Assembly: GCA_017621295.1 (NCBI GenBank)
Contig: JAGATI010000091.1
Span: forward strand, 1-6,789
Direction of reading: 5' to 3'
Length of the DNA: 6,789 nucleotides
Source of the DNA: Clostridia bacterium
GTDB taxonomy: Bacteria; Bacillota_A; Clostridia; TANB77; CAG-508
Shown here: one piece after another, positions 1 to 5,061 of the stretch
How positions within the stretch are numbered: position 1 is the stretch's first letter
Layout: each line of letters opens with the position of its first letter
Made by a program: the position numbers and the translations under genes
The notes under the pieces: generated by a model
Databases searched by the model: none
What the model was told of the DNA's origin: nothing
The model's input: the letters and a program-made list of their open reading frames with translations, nothing else

Positions 1-273
1 ATTATGAAAATGTTTATAAAAGTAGAAAATAACATTATAATAGATGTAAAATTTAAAACTTTTGGATGTGGTGCAGCAATCGCAACAAGTAGTATTTCGA
101 CAGAAATGATAAAAGGAAAAACTTTAGAAGAAGCTTTAAAACTAAAAAATACAGATGTAGTAAATAATTTAGGAGGACTTCCACCTGTAAAATTACATTG
201 TTCTGTTCTAGCAGAAGAAGCAATACATGAAGCTATTGCAGATTATTATAGAAGGATGCGGAAAATTAACTGA
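1..273 (+). CDS. iscU: Iron-sulfur cluster assembly scaffold protein, IscU/NifU N-terminal type (5' partial)
   Basis: This protein builds nascent Fe-S clusters from sulfur delivered by a cysteine desulfurase and passes them to apo-proteins in the cytoplasm. Only the last 90 in-frame codons are present, and the reading frame enters from outside the window. The visible signature includes the [12 protein letters not shown] segment, with the second cluster-ligand Cys at codon 67-69, and the [15 protein letters not shown] segment, with the His-Cys ligand pair at 196-201. The first ligand Cys and the Asp of the CGD-I-M motif would be encoded just upstream of base 1, because the visible part starts at I-M-K. 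The family is usually about 120-150 residues. The frame stops at 271-273 after an unusual RRMRKIN end, and a +1-frame tail looks like the real C-terminus (separate entry). A terminator at 382-424 closes the unit. Family call is confident; whether the gene is intact is uncertain. Confidence 0.92.
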   Translation: MMKMFIKVENNIIIDVKFKTFGCGAAIATSSISTEMIKGKTLEEALKLKNTDVVNNLGGLPPVKLHCSVLAEEAIHEAIADYYRRMRKIN

Positions 274-316
274 AGAGGAAATAAAGCAAAAATGTAATTT
301 AAAAGAGCTACCCTAA
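250..316 (+). other. Out-of-frame C-terminal tail of the IscU gene (probable one-base frameshift)
   Basis: In the frame one base downstream of the IscU frame, the sequence stays open from the 3' end of the gene to a TAA at 314-316. It reads [19 protein letters not shown], a protein-like sequence with two cysteines and a Glu/Lys-rich helix. Removing one G from the GG at 254-255 joins the two frames as [12 protein letters not shown]. The tail then runs to 316 instead of stopping at 273, extending the protein by about 14 residues. This is either a natural frameshift or a sequencing/assembly error. The join is inferred from coding character; I could not align homologues. Confidence 0.55.
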
Positions 317-381
317 ATATAGTAAACACTAAAAATAGTATTCTATATTATTATACTTATATTTTAATATATTGTATCAAT

Positions 382-424
382 AAAAATCTTCATTGATAAG
401 AAAATAATATCAATGAAGATTTTT
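382..424 (+). terminator. Factor-independent terminator after iscU (perfect 17-bp hairpin)
   Basis: Bases 382-398 pair perfectly with 408-424 around a 9-nt loop (399-407). The stem carries A-rich and T-rich outer ends, so the descending arm ends in a run of five T. The same symmetry allows function on both strands. It lies about 65-110 bp downstream of the two possible iscU stops and separates that gene from the next unit. Confidence 0.85.
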
Positions 425-500
425 GCGTAGAAAAAAGTCGAAAAATGTCTTTTGATGAAAATTTTGTCGATGAAATCTTTGTAAGAATTGGTATAAGCCA

Positions 501-529
501 TTGAATGCTATGTAAAAAAATGGTAAAAT
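501..529 (+). promoter_or_regulatory. Predicted sigma-A promoter for the kinase-led operon
   Basis: A -35-like TTGAAT (501-506) and a -10-like TAAAAT (524-529) are separated by exactly 17 bp. A TGG (521-523) precedes the -10 box and supplies the TG of an extended -10 element. Transcription would begin near 535-537, leaving a leader of about 90 nt before the GTG start at 625. The promoter sits downstream of the iscU terminator, as expected for a new unit. It is a prediction from sequence only. Confidence 0.5.
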
Positions 530-540
530 GCAGGAAAGTT

Positions 541-598
541 GTTATATAGTATTTGTAATAATAAAAATATTTATTAGAAAATACTAAATTAATATAAC
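541..598 (+). repeat. Long imperfect inverted repeat (leader hairpin) upstream of the kinase gene
   Basis: Three stacked arms pair in order: GTTATAT (541-547) with ATATAAC (592-598), AGTATTT (548-554) with AAATACT (579-585), and TAATAA (556-561) with TTATTA (571-576). A 9-nt loop lies at 562-570 and a 6-nt bulge at 586-591. This gives about 20 base pairs within the predicted 5' untranslated leader, ending 10 nt before the ribosome binding site. The stem is almost all A-T, so its RNA stability is modest, and random AT-rich DNA can produce such repeats. Confidence 0.45.
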
Positions 599-608
599 AA
601 AATATAAA

Positions 609-628
609 AAGGAGCGTGATATATGTGA
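609..628 (+). promoter_or_regulatory. Ribosome binding site with overlapping ATG-TGA start-stop and GTG start
   Basis: The Shine-Dalgarno AAGGAG lies at 609-614. Three starts follow. GTG 616 is only 1 nt away and is too close. ATG 623 is 8 nt away, which is ideal, but is followed at once by TGA (626-628). GTG 625, in the kinase frame and 10 nt away, is the most likely productive start. The ATG and GTG overlap in ATGTGA, so initiation at the ATG would compete with kinase translation. Confidence 0.6.
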
Positions 629-1464
629 GTCGAAATTTGAATGATGTAATAACAAACATTTGTAAACAAAAAATTGAAAGTAAAAAAATAAGTAAACAGC
701 CTTTATGTATTTTGCTAGGAGGACTACCAGGAGCAGGAAAAACAAACCTAGTAGAACAAATACAAAAAGAATATAAAGAAAGAGATTTTGTAGTTATAGA
801 TACAGATGATTATAGAAAGTTACACCCAGATTATGATATATTACTAAAAACCCCTGAAAAAGCAATATCAGAAACAAGTAATTTTTCTAATGCAATAGAA
901 TCTGAACTAATAAAAAAGGCTATTGAAAAAAAATGCGATATTATAAGTGTAACAACATTAAGAGCAACAGATGCAATAAACAATATCTTATATGAACCAG
1001 CAATAAAATCAGGTTACAAAATGGAAGCTTGTATTATGTCTGTTCCTATAAGTGAAAGTGGATTATCAGCACAATATAGATATGAAAAGCAAATAAAAGA
1101 TGGAGAATGTCCAAGATTTACACCAATGAGTTTTATAGAAGGATCTCATCAAGGAATAATGAATACAATAAAAATGCTTCAAACTAAGAAAGATAAACCT
1201 AAAATAAGAGTTTTCAAAAGAGGAAAAGATTCAAAATCTATGCCAATCGAATTATATAATAGTAGTAAATCACAAGGAAATAGATACAGTTGTGCTTTAG
1301 AAGCTTTTATGAATCCTACTAAGCTTTTAGATAAGCAAACAGCAATAAAAACTATAAAGGAACTTTATAATTTAAAGCAATGTCGAAATGCAAATAATAT
1401 AGAATATTCTTCACTAGAAAGACTAGAGGAACTTTTTGGAATAGAAAAAGCTAATGAAAGATAA
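625..1464 (+). CDS. Zeta-toxin-like P-loop kinase
   Basis: This is a cytoplasmic P-loop kinase of the zeta toxin / PezT fold, 279 residues from GTG 625. The Walker A loop GGLPGAGKT is at residues 32-40 (Lys39). IDTDDYRKLHP (58-68) matches the zeta segment carrying the catalytic Asp, here probably Asp61. Arg152 in RYE and Arg164 in PRFTP match the two phosphate-binding arginines of zeta, and IELYNSS (208-214) resembles the zeta region after the core. Zeta toxins phosphorylate UDP-N-acetylglucosamine. In the segment equivalent to zeta EGTGR this protein has VTTLR (109-113), so the acidic residue is missing and the substrate may differ. No epsilon/PezA-like antitoxin gene lies upstream or downstream. 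The gene leads a row of small-molecule enzyme genes with a 65-bp gap and no terminator between. It may therefore be either a toxin or a metabolite kinase; the fold is clear, the substrate unknown. Confidence 0.82.
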   Translation: MSRNLNDVITNICKQKIESKKISKQPLCILLGGLPGAGKTNLVEQIQKEYKERDFVVIDTDDYRKLHPDYDILLKTPEKAISETSNFSNAIESELIKKAIEKKCDIISVTTLRATDAINNILYEPAIKSGYKMEACIMSVPISESGLSAQYRYEKQIKDGECPRFTPMSFIEGSHQGIMNTIKMLQTKKDKPKIRVFKRGKDSKSMPIELYNSSKSQGNRYSCALEAFMNPTKLLDKQTAIKTIKELYNLKQCRNANNIEYSSLERLEELFGIEKANER

Positions 1465-1529
1465 AAAAATATGATATTACTTTTAAATATAATATATTAT
1501 GATATTAAAATTTGAAAGGAATAGATGAT

Positions 1530-3017
1530 ATGGTTAATTTAATTTTAAACAATAAAAATAGAAATTATGCTAAAAAATGTATAGATGAAATTGTTGATAT
1601 AGGATTAAATTTTAAATTACAGGAAAATTTTAGAGAAAAACATATTACAGAAAATATAATTCAAGACATATTAAAAATGCCAGTAGACACAACTAAATTA
1701 GAAGATATTATTATGTATATGAAAGAAAACATACTTCCATATTGTTCTAATTTTGGAACAGAAAAATTTATGGGATTTCCAGATGCAGGAAATTCTATTG
1801 CAGGAATATCAGGAGCAGTATTATCAGACTTTTTACAACAAAATTTAATTAATTCTAGTTTCTGTGCACCAATAGCTACATATATGGAAATTGCTGTAAT
1901 AAAGTGGCTTAGAGAGATTGTTGGATATAAAGAGATACAAGTTAATAATATATGGGATGTTGGAGGAATTATTACATATGGTGGAACTGGAAGTAATTCT
2001 ATTGCTATGTTACTTGCAAGAGAGAATCATAGACAAAATACAATGAAAAATGGAGTAATAGACCCTAATGATTATAAAGTTGTAATACCAAAGGGCATTG
2101 GGCATTATAGTATAAAAAGTAGTCTAATGTGGATTGGATGTGGAGATAATGTTATAGAGGTTCCAACAGTAAATTATAAATATGATTTAGAAGAATTAAA
2201 AAAGGTTCTTATAGAAAATAAAGGAAAGATAATGAGTGTTGTAGCATATGTTGGAGACAGCAGAAGTATGACTATAGATAATCTTACACAAATATATAAA
2301 ATTGTAAAAGAGGTAGATGATAATATATGGCTACATGCAGATGCATGCCATGGATTTTCTTTAGGATTTAGTGAAAAATTAAAATCAAAAATTTCAGGAA
2401 TTGAATTATTTGATAGTATCTCAACTGACCCACACAAAGTATTAGCAGTACCATACACAATAAGTGCTCTTTTATTAAAAAATCCAGAAACAATTAAGAA
2501 AGTAACAACTACATCAGATTTAATAATGAAAGAAGATTATGCATTTGGGCAAATAACACCATTTATTGGTTCTAAAAGTTGGATGTCATTAAAAGTATGG
2601 TTTGCTTTTCAGAATATAGGAAAAAAGGGAATTGCAGAAATCATTGAAAAAAGATGTCAGATGGCAAAATATTTGAAAGAGATACTTGAAAATAGAAAAG
2701 AATATATAGTATTAAATGATGTAGATATAAATTCGGTAATGTTTTTATATGTTGGAAATAGGGACAACATTACAATGACTGTTGATGAAATCAATAGTAT
2801 AAATAAACAAATAAAGAAAAAAATGGATATAGATGGAATATATTTTTTACATCAGTTTTCGATAATTGATGATAATAAAAAGGTATCTAAAAATGCAATT
2901 TTATACCCATTAAGATATATGTCAGGAAATGACAATATAACAAATGAAAATATTAATAATATGATAAAATATATTGATAGTATTATAAGAGATCTAAATA
3001 AAATTAAGGGTGAATGA
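1530..3017 (+). CDS. PLP-dependent group II amino-acid decarboxylase
   Basis: This 495-residue cytoplasmic enzyme belongs to the glutamate / aromatic amino-acid decarboxylase family (fold type I), which removes the alpha-carboxyl group of an amino acid to give an amine. The PLP lysine is Lys303 in TDPHKVL. The pyridine-nitrogen Asp is Asp271 in WLHADACHG, the ring-stacking His is His192 in GHYSIKSS, and the phosphate-binding region is GGTGSNS (151-157). Length is normal for the family. I chose ATG 1530 because AAAGGA at 1515-1520 lies 9 nt before it; an in-frame TTG at 1512 would add six residues but has no suitable site. The stop overlaps the next gene (ATGA at 3014-3017), implying translational coupling to the nucleotidyltransferase. 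The amino-acid substrate cannot be read from the motifs. Related families act on glutamate, tyrosine, tryptophan, histidine and serine. Confidence 0.9.
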   Translation: MVNLILNNKNRNYAKKCIDEIVDIGLNFKLQENFREKHITENIIQDILKMPVDTTKLEDIIMYMKENILPYCSNFGTEKFMGFPDAGNSIAGISGAVLSDFLQQNLINSSFCAPIATYMEIAVIKWLREIVGYKEIQVNNIWDVGGIITYGGTGSNSIAMLLARENHRQNTMKNGVIDPNDYKVVIPKGIGHYSIKSSLMWIGCGDNVIEVPTVNYKYDLEELKKVLIENKGKIMSVVAYVGDSRSMTIDNLTQIYKIVKEVDDNIWLHADACHGFSLGFSEKLKSKISGIELFDSISTDPHKVLAVPYTISALLLKNPETIKKVTTTSDLIMKEDYAFGQITPFIGSKSWMSLKVWFAFQNIGKKGIAEIIEKRCQMAKYLKEILENRKEYIVLNDVDINSVMFLYVGNRDNITMTVDEINSINKQIKKKMDIDGIYFLHQFSIIDDNKKVSKNAILYPLRYMSGNDNITNENINNMIKYIDSIIRDLNKIKGE

Positions 3018-3019
3018 AT

Positions 3020-3742
3020 ATGAAAAATGATATACCTGATATTGGTAAAGAATATATTGAATACATGAGTGAAGAAACTAAACACATAAATCCAGATATT
3101 TTGTTATATGGTTCAACTGTATATGGGAACGTGTCAAGTGATTTAGATATTTCATTTATAGTAAAAAAGTTTGATGACAAAGATTATAAGAGAATTAGAG
3201 ATTTAACAATAGAATTTCAAAAACAACATAATATGAATCTAGATGAAGAAGTCCCTTATTACAGTAAACTGGTATATAGTGATGCTGATGTTGAATATAT
3301 GTTAAAAAATACTCCTTTTAAAAAAGTAAATGGAGTATATAGAATTACACCAATAGAAAAAACACCAGATTTTTTAAGCTCTAAGGAAATGAAATATAGA
3401 TTGCTATTAAATATTTTAACAACACGTTCTTTAATATTACAAGGTGATAGCAAAAAAATAGATAAATATAAGCAAAAAGCATGGGATTTATTAGTAAAAA
3501 TTATAATATCATATAATAAATTGTCAGAGATTGATTTAGACCATTTTATCCAATTATTATATAAAGACGAAAAAACCAATCAAGATGGAGAGATGTTTTT
3601 AGGATATAAAACAAACATTAAGCAAAAGCAACTTGACTTAGAAGATGATTGTGAAAGGACTTTTGATAGATTGGTTAAGGAAGGAAAATTAAAGAAGCAA
3701 TCTCCAAGACAATTTAAAACAAATGAAGATTGGGAGAGATAA
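3020..3742 (+). CDS. Small nucleotidyltransferase of the DNA polymerase beta superfamily
   Basis: The N-terminal 80 residues form a minimal nucleotidyltransferase domain. The motif YGSTVYGNVSSDLDISF has Gly31-Ser32 and the metal-binding pair Asp41/Asp43 (G-S...D-x-D). The LDEEVPY segment (74-80) is a candidate for the third acidic ligand. A helical C-terminal half (about 122-240) resembles the arrangement of aminoglycoside nucleotidyltransferases. Such enzymes transfer NMP from an NTP to a hydroxyl, phosphate or protein residue. Two in-frame ATGs exist. ATG 3014 overlaps the upstream stop as ATGA, but ATG 3020 is better spaced from the AAGGGTGA site at 3006-3013, so I use 3020 (240 residues). 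The gene abuts the phosphodiesterase downstream (TAA at 3740-3742, ATG at 3743). No HEPN partner is encoded nearby, which argues against a HEPN/MNT toxin-antitoxin pair. Acceptor molecule and nucleotide preference are unknown. Confidence 0.78.
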   Translation: MKNDIPDIGKEYIEYMSEETKHINPDILLYGSTVYGNVSSDLDISFIVKKFDDKDYKRIRDLTIEFQKQHNMNLDEEVPYYSKLVYSDADVEYMLKNTPFKKVNGVYRITPIEKTPDFLSSKEMKYRLLLNILTTRSLILQGDSKKIDKYKQKAWDLLVKIIISYNKLSEIDLDHFIQLLYKDEKTNQDGEMFLGYKTNIKQKQLDLEDDCERTFDRLVKEGKLKKQSPRQFKTNEDWER

Positions 3743-4930
3743 ATGAATGTTATAGAATGTCTAAAAAATAATGATATGATATTTCCAGATTATAAAAAAG
3801 TTTCAATTATAGATGTAATGAGAACTATTTATAAATATTGTGGTTATCAATATAAAGTAGAAAGTATAAATAAAGAAGTAGAACAATTTTTGAAAAATAA
3901 AAAACATATATTATTTATACTAGCAGATGGAATGGGAAGTAATTTAATAGATTCTCTTTCAGATAAAATGATGTTAAAAAAAAATAAAGTAGCAGACATA
4001 TTAACTGTTTGTCCAACAGCTACTGGTTGTGTATTATCTTCAGTAGCTACTGCAGAGTATCCAGCTATTCATGGTATGATAGGATGGTATAATCATAATA
4101 GAGATATAGATATAGATTATTATACATTATTGTTCAAAGATAGACATAGTGGAAAAAATTTAGAAGAGTTAGGCATAAAAGAGAAGGATATATATGTATG
4201 TGAGTCTATAATGAATAAATTAAAAAGAAAAACAATAGCACTATTTCCAGAAAAGATAGTTAACAGTAATTTTTCAAAGTTTGTATTAAATAAAAATAGA
4301 ATTGCTTATAACAGCATTCAAGAAGCATTTAAGAAAGCAACTGATAATATAAAAAAAGACTTAGATATAGAAACATTTACATATCTATATTTACCATATA
4401 TAGACTCAGAATCTCATTATAATGGAGTATATAGTAAAGAGGTTAAGAAAGTTATAAATGAAATTGAGAAAGAACTAATTAAATTAAAAAGTCAGGAAAT
4501 TCGAGATTTAGAAATTGTTATCATAGCAGATCATGGACAAATAGATGTAACATACCAAGATATTATAATGGATTTTGAAAAATATAATAAATACTTCTAT
4601 GCTTTACCAGGAATAGACTTTGGCACAGCTACATATTATGTGAAAAATGACAAAAAAGAAGAATTTTTAGACGAGTTTCAAAAAGATTATAAAAATAGAA
4701 TGTATATTTTTGAAACAGACGAGTTTATTAAAAATAATATATTTGGAAAAGACAAAGTATCACAGTATATGAAATCGAACTTAGGAGAGTATATTAGTTT
4801 TTGTAAAAAAGGAGCATATTTTGTTAATACTATAACTGATACAGAAAGATATATTGGAAAAATAAAAGGTTCTCATTCAGGATTTAGTAAAGAAGAATTA
4901 ACCATACCATTAATTGTGATAGATATGTAA
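3743..4930 (+). CDS. Type I phosphodiesterase / nucleotide pyrophosphatase, alkaline phosphatase superfamily
   Basis: This 395-residue hydrolase cleaves phosphodiester or pyrophosphate bonds (NPP family) or a related phosphonate/phosphomonoester bond. The complete bimetal set is visible: Asp62 in ILADGMGS, a nucleophile Thr (Thr94, or Thr92) in CPTATGCVLSS, Asp221 and His225 in YIDSESH, Asp263-His264 in IADHGQ, and His378 in GSHSGFS. No signal peptide or membrane segment is seen, so it should act in the cytoplasm. This differs from many secreted NPPs and fits a role on an intracellular intermediate. The ATG follows the upstream stop directly (TAAATG), with GGGAGAG at 3732-3738 as the ribosome site inside the preceding gene. 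A terminator begins 15 bp after the stop. It plausibly removes a nucleotide or phosphate group added by the two transferases upstream, which is an inference from context. Confidence 0.85.
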   Translation: MNVIECLKNNDMIFPDYKKVSIIDVMRTIYKYCGYQYKVESINKEVEQFLKNKKHILFILADGMGSNLIDSLSDKMMLKKNKVADILTVCPTATGCVLSSVATAEYPAIHGMIGWYNHNRDIDIDYYTLLFKDRHSGKNLEELGIKEKDIYVCESIMNKLKRKTIALFPEKIVNSNFSKFVLNKNRIAYNSIQEAFKKATDNIKKDLDIETFTYLYLPYIDSESHYNGVYSKEVKKVINEIEKELIKLKSQEIRDLEIVIIADHGQIDVTYQDIIMDFEKYNKYFYALPGIDFGTATYYVKNDKKEEFLDEFQKDYKNRMYIFETDEFIKNNIFGKDKVSQYMKSNLGEYISFCKKGAYFVNTITDTERYIGKIKGSHSGFSKEELTIPLIVIDM

Positions 4931-4944
4931 TAATATAAAATTAA

Positions 4945-4985
4945 AAAATGGAAGATTAGAAAGTTATTATCTAATTTTCCATTTT
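4945..4985 (+). terminator. Factor-independent terminator closing the four-gene operon
   Basis: Bases 4945-4960 pair with 4970-4985, giving 16 bp with a single G-U wobble (4954/4976), around a 9-nt loop (4961-4969). The right arm ends in TTTT. It starts 14 bp past the phosphodiesterase stop, and the polymerase promoter follows within 20 bp, so the two transcription units are cleanly separated. Confidence 0.82.
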
Positions 4986-4995
4986 AAATATATAC

Positions 4996-5007
4996 AAACA
5001 ATTGTTT
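4996..5007. promoter_or_regulatory. Perfect 12-bp palindrome, candidate LexA (SOS) operator
   Basis: AAACAATTGTTT is self-complementary and overlaps the first three bases of the predicted -35 box of the polymerase gene. Its AAAC-N4-GTTT layout resembles the Firmicute LexA box (GAAC-N4-GTTC, with GAAC-N4-GTTT described in clostridia), but both outer positions differ from the strict GAAC/GTTC form. Its position and the damage-related gene downstream make an SOS operator plausible. Confidence 0.45.
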
Positions 5008-5033
5008 ACAAAAATAATCCTTTGTGTTATACT
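5005..5033 (+). promoter_or_regulatory. Sigma-A promoter of the polymerase/YolD unit (extended -10)
   Basis: TTTACA (5005-5010, five of six consensus bases) and TATACT (5028-5033, five of six) are separated by 17 bp, and TGT (5025-5027) supplies an extended -10 TG. The start would fall near 5040, giving a very short leader. The ribosome site AGGAGG (5047-5052) sits 9 nt before the ATG at 5062. Confidence 0.75.
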
Positions 5034-5061
5034 ATGAGAAGTAAGTAGGAGGATTAAAATT

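Noticed and set aside
445..504. Possible 19-codon peptide (MSFDENFVDEIFVRIGISH) upstream of the kinase, considered as an antitoxin remnant
   Set aside because: No ribosome binding site, very short, and its stop overlaps the predicted -35 box; no resemblance to epsilon or PezA.
390..659. Minus-strand open frame opposite the intergenic region before the kinase gene
   Set aside because: It runs through the terminator, promoter and leader on the other strand, is dominated by Phe/Tyr/Ile from AT-rich DNA, and has no domain signal.
1470..1507. Direct repeat TATGATATTA (1470-1479 and 1498-1507) and an AT-only inverted repeat in the kinase/decarboxylase gap
   Set aside because: Short and made of A/T bases almost only; expected by chance here. 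Not a credible terminator, so the two genes may still be cotranscribed.
2174..2458. Minus-strand open frame inside the decarboxylase gene
   Set aside because: Lies wholly within a gene with intact catalytic motifs; low-complexity translation.
2852..3085. Minus-strand open frame resembling a hydrophobic protein at the decarboxylase/nucleotidyltransferase junction
   Set aside because: Its Phe/Ile richness is the complement of Lys/Asn/Asp-rich coding DNA, not a membrane protein.
3259..3579. Minus-strand open frame within the nucleotidyltransferase gene
   Set aside because: Shadow of a real gene; no start signal or recognisable domain.
3020..3742. HEPN/MNT toxin-antitoxin interpretation of the nucleotidyltransferase
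   Set aside because: No adjacent HEPN-like small gene; the protein is longer than minimal MNT antitoxins and is embedded among metabolic enzymes.
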